NCBI GenBank assembly: GCA_020852755.1
Contig: JADZAF010000223.1
Span: forward strand, 35,971-99,970
DNA length: 64,000 nucleotides
From: Bryobacterales bacterium
GTDB taxonomy: Bacteria > Acidobacteriota > Terriglobia > Bryobacterales > Bryobacteraceae
Direction of reading: 5' to 3'
Under the pieces are notes generated by a model, which saw only the letters and a program-made list of their open reading frames with translations, made no database searches and was not told where the DNA came from. Below are positions 46,138 to 53,415 of this stretch, one piece after another (position 1 is the stretch's first letter; each line of letters starts with the position of its first letter). Made by a program: the position numbers and the translations under genes.

Positions 46138-46563
46138 TCACTGCCCGCCGCCATCCGCCGCGATGGTGACGGTCGAGGCCAACTCGACGGCGCGGGTCAA
46201 CTCGCGCTCCGCGCGCGAGAGCGGCAGCTCCCGCCCGGCGAACGTGTCCGGCAGCCACAGCCGGTTCAAATAGTACGTGTCCCCATACTTGTGAAACACC
46301 AGCATGGATTTGCTGTTCGTCTTGCCGCTCTGCGTCGCATTGGACAGAAGCGTGGCGGCCGATTGGGTGTCCAGATTACGCACGCGAAGCGCGGAGTGGC
46401 CCACTCCCGCCGTGACCTCGTATTTCCCCGCGGGCCATCGCTGTTGACCGGCCTGGAAAGGGAACGGGACCTTGAACTCCATCGACCGGAGAGTCTGTCC
46501 GAACGCCGGCAGGGCCAGGAGGGCAGCCGCCAGAACGGCTCTTCTCGGGACCTGCGAAAGCAT
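46138..46563 (-). CDS. Secreted ~140-aa tandem family protein, paralogue 1
   Basis: 141 aa. Signal peptide ending LALPAFGQ. Conserved family pattern: FKVPFPFQAG, WPAGKYEVTAG, LRVRNLDTQSAATLL, MLVFHKYGDTYYLNRLW and a SRAERELTR C-terminal segment. Strong AAGGAG ribosome binding site. The mature part is mostly strands, compatible with a small periplasmic beta-barrel or sandwich. Two further paralogues follow at 46811 and 47316. Copy 2 of the shared upstream motif lies 102 nt before its start. Confidence 0.78.
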   Translation of the reverse strand: MLSQVPRRAVLAAALLALPAFGQTLRSMEFKVPFPFQAGQQRWPAGKYEVTAGVGHSALRVRNLDTQSAATLLSNATQSGKTNSKSMLVFHKYGDTYYLNRLWLPDTFAGRELPLSRAERELTRAVELASTVTIAADGGGQ

Positions 46564-46664
46564 TGTCTTGCTCCTTTCTTCTGTCGCCGCCTGCTCATCC
46601 GGCTGGCAAGCCGGCCGGGCGGCGGGACAACCTCAGAATGCGGGAATCAGCGGCGCGTAAAGCA

Positions 46665-46690
46665 GTTACCGGAGGGGAGTAGCGGCTACG
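46665..46690 (+). promoter_or_regulatory. Copy 2 of the shared GTTAC-N9-GTARC-N-GCTACG motif
   Basis: GTTAC 46665-46669, GTAGC 46679-46683, GCTACG 46685-46690, plus a further GTTAC at 46696-46700, eleven nt after the previous GCTAC. It lies 102 nt upstream of the 46563 start. GTAGC-N-GCTAC is itself an inverted repeat. Confidence 0.6.
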
Positions 46691-46771
46691 GGGCGGTTAC
46701 CGGCCGGAAGGCCGGCGACACTCCGGAAGGCTTTCGATTCGGAGAGAGGGGAACTGGAAAAACGGGGGGAA

Positions 46772-46799
46772 GGCAGCCCGAGATCGAACCCGGGCTGCC
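46772..46799 (-). terminator. Hairpin with GGCAGCCCG stem, 3' of secreted paralogue 2
   Basis: GGCAGCCCG (46772-46780), 10-nt loop, CGGGCTGCC (46791-46799), followed on the minus strand by TTCCCCCCGTTTTTCC. A likely terminator with the same stem as the hairpins after the sister genes. Confidence 0.6.
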
Positions 46800-46810
46800 G
46801 GGTCATGCAG

Positions 46811-47233
46811 CTACTGGCTGGACCGCCGGGCCGCGGTGAGGGTGGCTCTGGCCAGGGTGGCGGTCCGGGCAAGTTCCCGCTCCTGGCGGGAAGGAAACAG
46901 TTGGCGCCCTCCGTCGGCGCCGGCGACCCGGACCTTGGACATGAAGTAGCGGTCTCCGTACTTATTGAACACGAGCTGGGACGCGCTGGTGACATCCCTG
47001 GTGGTGAGGGCGTGGGTGACTCCCATCCAGACGGTGTATCCGTCCCTGGTGCGGACCCGCAGGATGGGGTTGCCGGGGCTGGCGGCCACTTCGTAGCGGC
47101 CCGCAGCCAGTTGCCGGTCGCCGATGTTGAAGTCGAACGGGATGTCGAACCGTACGGGGCCGTCGGATTGGGCCCAGGCGCCCGTAGCGATCAGGAATGC
47201 CGCGGCGATGATGTGGAACCTTCGGGTGAACAT
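46811..47233 (-). CDS. Secreted ~140-aa tandem family protein, paralogue 2
   Basis: 140 aa. Signal peptide ending IATGAWAQ. It shows the same pattern as its neighbours: FDIPFDFNIGDRQLAAGRYEV, ILRVRTRDGYTVW, QLVFNKYGDRYFMSKV and RQLFPSRQERELAR. It is the most diverged of the three (VRVAGADG in place of the WLxxTxAG segment). Ribosome binding site AAAAGGAG. Only ~82 nt separate it from paralogue 3, and it lacks its own copy of the upstream motif, so it may be read from the promoter of paralogue 3. Confidence 0.78.
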   Translation of the reverse strand: MFTRRFHIIAAAFLIATGAWAQSDGPVRFDIPFDFNIGDRQLAAGRYEVAASPGNPILRVRTRDGYTVWMGVTHALTTRDVTSASQLVFNKYGDRYFMSKVRVAGADGGRQLFPSRQERELARTATLARATLTAARRSSQ

Positions 47234-47267
47234 AGAGATTTCTCCTTTTCTTTTCGGATTCGCCGAT

Positions 47268-47302
47268 GAGGCAGCCCAAGTCAGGCTTCCCCGGGCTGCC
47301 TC
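47268..47302 (-). terminator. Hairpin with GAGGCAGCCC stem, 3' of secreted paralogue 3
   Basis: GAGGCAGCCC (47268-47277) and GGGCTGCCTC (47293-47302), 10-bp stem with a 15-nt loop, between paralogues 3 and 2. There is no T-run, so it may be a processing or partial-termination site. Confidence 0.55.
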
Positions 47303-47315
47303 GTCCTGCCGTCCA

Positions 47316-47741
47316 CTACCGGCCCGCCTTGGAGGCGGCGATAGTCGTGGCCGCTCCCGCCTTCACGTTGCGCGCCATCTCTCTTTCCAGGCGCGAGGGA
47401 GCCAGTTCCCGGCCGGCGTATGTGTTCGACAGCCAGATCCGGTTCAGGAAGTACTCGTCCCCGTACTTGTGGAACACCAGCGCCGACTTCTCCTGAGGCC
47501 TGGTGCTCTCGGCGGCATTGGTGAGGATGCTCACCACCGTCTGGTTGTCCAGGTTTCGCACCCAGATGGAGGCGGCGCCCGCGCCGGCCATCACCTCGTA
47601 ATTGCCGGCCACACACTGGTGCGCGCCGACCTTGAAGTCGAACGGGATCTTGAACTGCGTGGTCCGGACCGTCTGTGCGAACGTCGAGACGGCCAGAACC
47701 GCGACCGCCAGCGCCGCCTTTGTCACTGCTTTCGAAAACAT
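47316..47741 (-). CDS. Secreted ~140-aa tandem family protein, paralogue 3
   Basis: 141 aa. Signal peptide ending LAVSTFAQ. It is closest to paralogue 1: FKIPFDFKVGAHQCVAGNYEV, IWVRNLDNQTVVSIL, ALVFHKYGDEYFLNRIWLSNTYAGREL and SRLEREMARN. AAAAAGGAG ribosome binding site. Copy 3 of the shared upstream motif lies 108 nt before its start. A single Cys (HQCVAG) is unique to this copy. Confidence 0.78.
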   Translation of the reverse strand: MFSKAVTKAALAVAVLAVSTFAQTVRTTQFKIPFDFKVGAHQCVAGNYEVMAGAGAASIWVRNLDNQTVVSILTNAAESTRPQEKSALVFHKYGDEYFLNRIWLSNTYAGRELAPSRLEREMARNVKAGAATTIAASKAGR

Positions 47742-47848
47742 TGTCTTTTCTCCTTTTTGCTTGATTCCCGCCAGCCCTTCCTGCCGGCCTTGGCCGGCCC
47801 GGCGGCGAGGACAGGTCCAGCATGGGGGAGCAGTGGGTGGGTAAAGCA

Positions 47849-47874
47849 GTTACGGGAGGGATGTAGCCGCTACG
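47849..47874 (+). promoter_or_regulatory. Copy 3 of the shared GTTAC-N9-GTARC-N-GCTACG motif
   Basis: GTTAC 47849-47853, GTAGC 47863-47867, GCTACG 47869-47874, plus a further GCTAC at 47880-47884, eleven nt after the previous GCTAC, as in copy 2. It lies 108 nt upstream of the 47741 start. Confidence 0.6.
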
Positions 47875-47959
47875 CGAACGCTACACGGCGACAGCTGGCT
47901 TACAGAGAGGGGGAGAGAAACCGATCAAGAACGGGTTTTCCGGGAACCGGCCGGATGGA

Positions 47960-48004
47960 TTGAAAACCGGCTGGCAGGGTGGACGCCTGCAAGCCGGTTT
48001 TCAA
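47960..48004. terminator. Long stem-loop 3' of nrdJ
   Basis: TTGAAAACCGGCT (47960-47972) pairs with AGCCGGTTTTCAA (47992-48004); an inner GCAGG/CCTGC extends the stem. It is placed 17 nt beyond the nrdJ stop and is a probable transcription end. Confidence 0.65.
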
Positions 48005-48020
48005 CCGGTTTTTCATCAGA

Positions 48021-50822
48021 TTACGAGCAACCGCTGGTTCCGCCGCAGTTGCCGCACTTGTAGCAGCTTCCGTTGCGGGTCATGATGGAGCCGCACTCGG
48101 CGCACAGGGGTGCGTCGGTGGTCATCGCCTCAAACGGCAGTGCCTGCTGGGGATCGGTTTCGGTGGGCTTCAAAATGGCCGCATCGCCGGCCTCGCTCAC
48201 CGCATACTCCGGGCCCAGGAACTTCGCGCCCATCCAGCGGAAGATGTAATCCATGATGGACTTGGCGTACGGGATCTGCTGGTTGCCGGTCCATCCGCTG
48301 GGCTCGAAGCGCACGTGGCTGAACTTGTCCACCAGGAATTTCAGCGGCACTCCGTATTGCAGGGCGAAGCTGATGGCGGTGGCGAAGCTGTCCATCAATC
48401 CTGAGATGGTGGAGCCTTCCTTGGCCATGGCGATGAAGATCTCCCCCGGGCTGCCATCTTCGTACATCCCCACCGTGATGTAGCCTTCGTGCCCGCCGAT
48501 CGAGAATTTATGAGTGATCGACTGCCGTTCATCGGGCAGCTTGCGCCGCACCGGCCGGTAGACCACCTTCTCCTCCAGCTTGGCGGGCGCCAGCTTCTTG
48601 TCGCTCCCCGAAGAGCTGAGCGGCTGCACCCGCTTGGAGTTGTCCCTGTAGATCGCCACCGCCTTCAGCCCCAGGCGCCAGCTGTCGGTGTAGGCATTCA
48701 TGATGTCTTCCACCGTGGACTCCTCGGGCATGTTGATGGTCTTGGAGATGGCGCCGGAGATGAACGGCTGCACGGCCGCCATCATCCGGATGTGGCCCAT
48801 GTAGTGGATGGAGCGCAGCCCGTTCAGGGGACGGAAGCTGCAATCGAAGACGGGCAGGTGCTCGGGCTTGAGCCCCGGCGCGCCCTCGATGGTTCCGTTG
48901 GCGTCGATATGGCTGACGATCCGCTCCACCTGGTCGGCGCTGTAGCCCAGCCGGATCAGGGCCTGCGGCACGGTGTTGTTGACGATCTTGATGACTCCGC
49001 CGCCCACCAGCTTCTTGAACTTGACCAGGGCCAGGTCGGGCTCGATGCCGGTAGTGTCGCAGTCCATCATGAACCCGATGGTTCCGGTGGGCGCGATCAC
49101 CGTCACCTGCGCGTTCCGGTAGCCGTTGCGGCGGCCGAGCTCGTAGGCGTCCCTCCAGCAGACTTGGGCGCCTTCATGCAGGTCTTCCCGCACGTGCCGC
49201 CGGTTGATGCGCTCAGCCGCATCGCGGTGCATCCGGATCACTTCCAGGAACGAGCTTTCGTTTTGGGGATAGGCCTCGAAAGTTCCCGTCACCCCCGCCA
49301 CGCGGGAGCTGGTCAGGTAGGCCTGGCCGCACATCACGGCCGTGATGGCCGCGGCGTAGTCCCGCCCCTGGTCGCTGTCGTACGGAATCCCCAGCGACAT
49401 CAGCAGCGCGCCGAGGTTGGCGAAACCCAACCCCAGCGGCCGGTAGCGGTGGGAGTTCTGCGCGATCTTCTCGGTCGGATAGCTGGCGTTGTCGACGATG
49501 ATCTCCTGCGCCAGGATCACCGTGTCCACGGCGTGCCGGAAGCCTTCCACGTCGAATTCGCCCGAGGGACCGGCGAACTTCATCAGATTCAGCGAGGCCA
49601 GGTTGCAGGCCGAATCGTCCAGGAACATGTACTCCGAGCAGGGGTTCGAGGCGTTGATCCGTGCGGTGTTCTTGCACGGGTTCCAGCGGTTGACGGTGGT
49701 GTCGAACTGCATGCCCGGATCGCCGCACTGGTGGGTGGCTTCAGCGATCTGGCGCATCAGCCCGGATGCCTTGTACTGCTTGACCGGCTGGCCGGTCAGC
49801 ACCGACCGGGTCCACCACTCGCGTTCCTGGGTCACCGCCTCCATGAAATCGTCGGTCACCCGCACGGAATTATTGGCGTTCTGGAAGAAGATGGAACTGT
49901 AGGCGTCGCCGTCCAGGGAGGCGTCGTAGCCGGCGTCCACCAGGGTGTGGGCCTTCCGCTCCTCCTTGGCCTTGCACCAGATGAACTGTTCGATGTCGGG
50001 GTGCTCGGCGTTCAGAATCACCATCTTGGCCGCTCTCCGGGTCTTGCCGCCGGACTTGATCACCCCGGCGAAGGCGTCGAAGCCTTTCATGAAGGAGAGC
50101 GGGCCGGAGGCGCGGCCACCGCCGGAGAGGATAGCGTTTTCCTCCCGCAGCGCGGAGAGGTTCGAACCGGTGCCGGAGCCCCATTTGAACAGCATGCCCT
50201 CGGTCTTGGCCAGGTCGAGGATCGACTCCAGAGAGTCCTTCACCGAGACGATGAAACAGGCCGAGCACTGTGGGCGGTGCTCACCCTGCTCCAGTCTCCG
50301 GATGCGCCCCTCGGTCTTGTCCCAGACCCAGCCGTACCCGCGCGCTTCGCTTACCCCGACGTTGAACCACACCGGAGAGTTGAAGCAGGCCTTCTGATGC
50401 AGTACCAGGTGGGCCAGTTCGTCGCGGAAATTCCCGGCATCCTCCGCGGACTGGAAGTAGCCGTCCCGAAGACCCCACTCGGCGATGGTGTCCACGACCC
50501 GGTGAACCAGTTGCGCGACGCTGCTCTCCCGCTCGGGCGTGCCGAGCTTGCCGTGGAAGTACTTGCTGGCGACGATGTTGGTGGCGGTCTGCGACCAGTC
50601 CGCCGGCGTTTCCACGTCCTTCTGCTCGAAGATAATGGCGCCTTTGTCGTTTCCGATGGAGGCCGTGCGGCGCTCCCACCGGATCTCGTCATAGGGGGTC
50701 TTGCCCGCCGTCAGCCGGGCGGTAAAATGACGGGGAAAAATTATCCCGGCGGCGTTTTCGGTTTGCGATTTCGTTTTCACAGGTTCCACTTTCGAATCCC
50801 AATCTACAGTCAACTGCCCCAC
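48021..50822 (-). CDS. nrdJ: Vitamin B12-dependent (class II) ribonucleotide reductase
   Basis: 933 aa from GTG 50822 (AGGAGG eight nt upstream). It reduces ribonucleotides to deoxyribonucleotides using adenosylcobalamin. Landmarks: CFNSPVWFNVGV (~145), FKWGSGTGSNLS (~212), NASNPCSEYMFLDDSACNLASLNL (~385, active-site Cys with the NPCSE motif) and APTGTIGFMMDCDTTGIEPD (~590). The C-terminus is a Cys-rich zinc-ribbon (CAEC, CYKCGNC, SGCS) that may serve as the redox tail. Tandem NrdR-box-like sites lie ~90 nt upstream. Confidence 0.95.
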   Translation of the reverse strand: MGQLTVDWDSKVEPVKTKSQTENAAGIIFPRHFTARLTAGKTPYDEIRWERRTASIGNDKGAIIFEQKDVETPADWSQTATNIVASKYFHGKLGTPERESSVAQLVHRVVDTIAEWGLRDGYFQSAEDAGNFRDELAHLVLHQKACFNSPVWFNVGVSEARGYGWVWDKTEGRIRRLEQGEHRPQCSACFIVSVKDSLESILDLAKTEGMLFKWGSGTGSNLSALREENAILSGGGRASGPLSFMKGFDAFAGVIKSGGKTRRAAKMVILNAEHPDIEQFIWCKAKEERKAHTLVDAGYDASLDGDAYSSIFFQNANNSVRVTDDFMEAVTQEREWWTRSVLTGQPVKQYKASGLMRQIAEATHQCGDPGMQFDTTVNRWNPCKNTARINASNPCSEYMFLDDSACNLASLNLMKFAGPSGEFDVEGFRHAVDTVILAQEIIVDNASYPTEKIAQNSHRYRPLGLGFANLGALLMSLGIPYDSDQGRDYAAAITAVMCGQAYLTSSRVAGVTGTFEAYPQNESSFLEVIRMHRDAAERINRRHVREDLHEGAQVCWRDAYELGRRNGYRNAQVTVIAPTGTIGFMMDCDTTGIEPDLALVKFKKLVGGGVIKIVNNTVPQALIRLGYSADQVERIVSHIDANGTIEGAPGLKPEHLPVFDCSFRPLNGLRSIHYMGHIRMMAAVQPFISGAISKTINMPEESTVEDIMNAYTDSWRLGLKAVAIYRDNSKRVQPLSSSGSDKKLAPAKLEEKVVYRPVRRKLPDERQSITHKFSIGGHEGYITVGMYEDGSPGEIFIAMAKEGSTISGLMDSFATAISFALQYGVPLKFLVDKFSHVRFEPSGWTGNQQIPYAKSIMDYIFRWMGAKFLGPEYAVSEAGDAAILKPTETDPQQALPFEAMTTDAPLCAECGSIMTRNGSCYKCGNCGGTSGCS

Positions 50823-50909
50823 GGCTCCAGCCTCCTCTCAGAGATTCGGCCCGCCGGGGTCCGGGGCTCGGAATGACCGGTCACCGGTGGGACGACACCT
50901 GCAATGGTG

Positions 50910-50956
50910 CCCCAATATATAGTGTTCGGTCAAGGAATTTTTCTATATGCAGTACT
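50910..50956 (-). promoter_or_regulatory. Two NrdR-box-like sites 31 bp apart upstream of nrdJ
   Basis: Box 1 (50910-50925) reads ACACTATATATTGGGG on the minus strand, close to the 16-bp NrdR-box consensus. Box 2 (50941-50956) carries CTATATGCAG at its core on the plus strand. The two are exactly 31 bp apart centre to centre, the spacing known for tandem NrdR boxes. The whole patch is A/T-rich. Confidence 0.65.
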
Positions 50957-51048
50957 ATCATTTACGGATCACCCTATTTATATCGTATCCGAACCGTCCC
51001 CTTTCCGGAGTCCTCACACCCTCCGAAACGCCCGCGAAGCCCTGGGTG

Positions 51049-52152
51049 TCAGCCCCGGTACACGCCCCAGAAAACCTCGCGGAAACGCGCCATGTCCGGG
51101 TCCGTGCCGATCGAAACCCGCATCATGTTGAGGAGCGGCGGAAATGGCCGTCCCACCGCCACCCCGCGCCGGGTCATCTCCCCGATCAGTTCCCGCGCGT
51201 CCCGGCCCACCTCGATCATCACGAAATTGGCGTGCGACTCGATGAACGGTACCTCGCGTTCGGTCAACCACTCGCACAGCTCCCGCCGGGTCTTGAGATA
51301 CCGCGCCCGCCGGTCCGGCAGGATCTTTCCCGCCTCGGCCAGCGCCGCCATCACCGCCTGTCTGGCCGGGTAGGAAATCACGTTGTTGCGGTAGGGGCTC
51401 AGCCGGGCGAGCAGGCCCGGAGGCGCGCATACGAATCCGCAGCGCAAGCCGGCCATTCCCCAGATCTTGGAGAACGTGCGCGCCACCATCACATCCCTGC
51501 CCTGCTGCACAAAGCCCAGTCCGGACTCCAGGTCCGCCGTATCGCCGAAGTGGAAGTAGGCCTCGTCCAGCAACAGGACGGCGCCGGCCGGCAGGTTGGC
51601 CGCCAGCCAGGCAATGTCGGCCTTGGGAGTCACCGAGCCGGTCGGATTGTTGGGATTACAGAGGTAGATCAGCCCTCCGCCCGCCCTGGCGGCTTCCGCG
51701 GCCAGTCTTTTCACGTCGGCGGCGTAGGGCGGGGTGAGGGGAATGCGCACCACCGGCCGGCCGAGCGAGCGCGCCAGGTCCATGGGCACCTCAAAGGTCG
51801 GCTCGACCGTGATGAGCGGCCGGTCCGGCGCGGTAAGCACCTGCACCGCGATGCTGAGAACCTCGGTGGAGCCCGCGCCAATCTGTACCTGGTAAGGGCT
51901 GAGACCCTCGCTTGCGGCTACGGCGGCCGTGAATTCCCTGTAGTCCTGAAAGTGATAGCGGCCGCTGGAGGCCAGTGCGCTCCGCATGGCCTCGATGGCC
52001 GCTTGCGGAGGACCTTCGGGATTCTCGTTGGCGTTCAGCCAGATCACGCCGGCGGGCACGTCCCCGGGCGCCACCGCTCCCTGCGCCAGGGCCATCTCCG
52101 TTCCGGCGAGCGAGCCAGCCAGTCGAAGCGCGAAATCACGGCGAGTCAGCAT
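51049..52152 (-). CDS. HisC-like PLP aminotransferase with Tat signal
   Basis: 367 aa. The N-terminus MLTRRDFALRLAGSLAGTEM is a twin-arginine-type signal. The fold-type I aminotransferase body has LNANENPEGPP (~40), YLCNPNNPTGSV (~164), LLDEAYFHFGD (~195) and TFSKIWGMAGLRCGF (~228) with the PLP Lys, then NFVMIEVG. It resembles histidinol-phosphate aminotransferases but is predicted to be exported folded with its cofactor. No his gene is nearby, so a biosynthetic HisC role is unlikely. Confidence 0.87.
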   Translation of the reverse strand: MLTRRDFALRLAGSLAGTEMALAQGAVAPGDVPAGVIWLNANENPEGPPQAAIEAMRSALASSGRYHFQDYREFTAAVAASEGLSPYQVQIGAGSTEVLSIAVQVLTAPDRPLITVEPTFEVPMDLARSLGRPVVRIPLTPPYAADVKRLAAEAARAGGGLIYLCNPNNPTGSVTPKADIAWLAANLPAGAVLLLDEAYFHFGDTADLESGLGFVQQGRDVMVARTFSKIWGMAGLRCGFVCAPPGLLARLSPYRNNVISYPARQAVMAALAEAGKILPDRRARYLKTRRELCEWLTEREVPFIESHANFVMIEVGRDARELIGEMTRRGVAVGRPFPPLLNMMRVSIGTDPDMARFREVFWGVYRG

Positions 52153-52299
52153 TGCGGTCCCTCCCGGCGATGGCCGCTATCATAGCATTCGGGCGAAGGC
52201 GCACGGAGTGCGGATGGCACGCGCGGCCGCAGCCGCGGCCGGAACCTTGTCCGGCCCTCTTCCGGGTGTGGTAACATGCCGACACCGTAGGAGAATTGT

Positions 52300-53415
52300 A
52301 TGAAACGCCTGATCCTTCTGATCGCCATTGCGGCAGCTGCGTTTGGGCAGCGGGCCAAGCTGGTTGTCAACGCGGAGACTCCCGAAGGACAACTGCTCCA
52401 GCAAATCGGACAGGAATCGGAGGAAGCCAAGAAGACGGGGTTGTTGGAACAGTTCGCCGCCAAGTATCCCACGCACGAGTCGGCCGGCTGGGTGTACGGC
52501 CAGTTGCAGAACGCCTACCTCAAGGCGAATCAGTTCGACAAGGCGCTTGAAGCCGGGGAAAAGCTGCTGGCCATCGACCCGGACGACGTCGAGACGGCTC
52601 ATCAGAACCTGAAGGCCTCGGAGGGCAGGAAAGACATCGCGGGCATCAAGAAGTGGTCCGACCAGACCGCGCAGATCGCGCGCAAGATTGTCGCTTCGCC
52701 CCAGCCGAAGGAAGAGGACCAGGTGGAGGAGTGGAAGCGCAAAGTAGAGTTTTCCAAACAGGTGATCACCTACACGGAATACGCGCTCTACGCCGCGGCC
52801 CTGCAGGCGCAGGATGCGCGCGAGCAGGCCGGGCTGATCGAGGCGCTCGAGCAGCGCAATCCCAACAGCGAGTACCTGCGTCAGGCCGTTCCGATCCAGT
52901 TCGCCGCCTACCTCCGCGCCGGCGACACCGAGAAAGCCGTGACCGTGGCCGAAAAGGTGCTCGCCACCGACCAGAGCAACGAAGACATGCTGCTGGTCGC
53001 GGCCGGCGTGTACCTGGACAAGAAGACCAATCCGGACAAGATCGTCCCTTACACCGAGAAGGTCATCGAACTGGTGAACACCAAGCCCAAGCCCCAGGGC
53101 GTGGCTGACGCCGATTGGAATCAGCGCAAGGCGCAGTTGAGCGGGCGCGCTTACTGGATCCAGGGCAAGCACCATTTCAATAACAAGAAGCTGGCCGAGG
53201 CCGACAAATCCCTGCGTGCGGCTCTGCCCCTGATCGAGGATCAGAACCTGAAGGCCGACGCCCTGTTCCACCTCGGCCTTGCCAACTACCGGATGGAGAA
53301 GATCCTCGACGCCCTGCGGTTCAACGAGCAGTGCGCGGCGATCAAGAGCCCCTACCAGGCGGCCGCCCAGAAGAACATCAAAGCCATACGCTCCCAATAC
53401 AGAGAGGTACGATAG
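52300..53415 (+). CDS. Secreted TPR protein
   Basis: 371 aa from ATG 52300 (AGGAG six nt upstream). Short signal peptide (LILLIAIAAAAFGQ), then about seven TPR-like helical pairs (AYLKANQFDKALEAGEKLLAIDPDD, AYLRAGDTEKAVTVAEKVLATDQSN, LKADALFHLGLANYRMEKI). A periplasmic interaction scaffold. Its stop TAG overlaps the GTG start of the kinase gene by one base, so the two are translationally coupled. Confidence 0.8.
   Translation: MKRLILLIAIAAAAFGQRAKLVVNAETPEGQLLQQIGQESEEAKKTGLLEQFAAKYPTHESAGWVYGQLQNAYLKANQFDKALEAGEKLLAIDPDDVETAHQNLKASEGRKDIAGIKKWSDQTAQIARKIVASPQPKEEDQVEEWKRKVEFSKQVITYTEYALYAAALQAQDAREQAGLIEALEQRNPNSEYLRQAVPIQFAAYLRAGDTEKAVTVAEKVLATDQSNEDMLLVAAGVYLDKKTNPDKIVPYTEKVIELVNTKPKPQGVADADWNQRKAQLSGRAYWIQGKHHFNNKKLAEADKSLRAALPLIEDQNLKADALFHLGLANYRMEKILDALRFNEQCAAIKSPYQAAAQKNIKAIRSQYREVR

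Noticed and set aside
46772..46800. tRNA T-arm-like sequence (GGGTTCGATCT on the minus strand)
   Set aside because: The upstream side is the coding region of a secreted protein and no acceptor, D or anticodon arms can be drawn. The stem matches the hairpins after the sister genes.
48489..50876. 795-aa plus-strand frame over nrdJ
   Set aside because: Antisense shadow of a highly conserved gene, with low-complexity composition.
50823..51048. Possible cobalamin riboswitch before nrdJ
   Set aside because: I could not find a B12-box or the expected long structured leader. The region is short and better explained by the NrdR-box-like pair.
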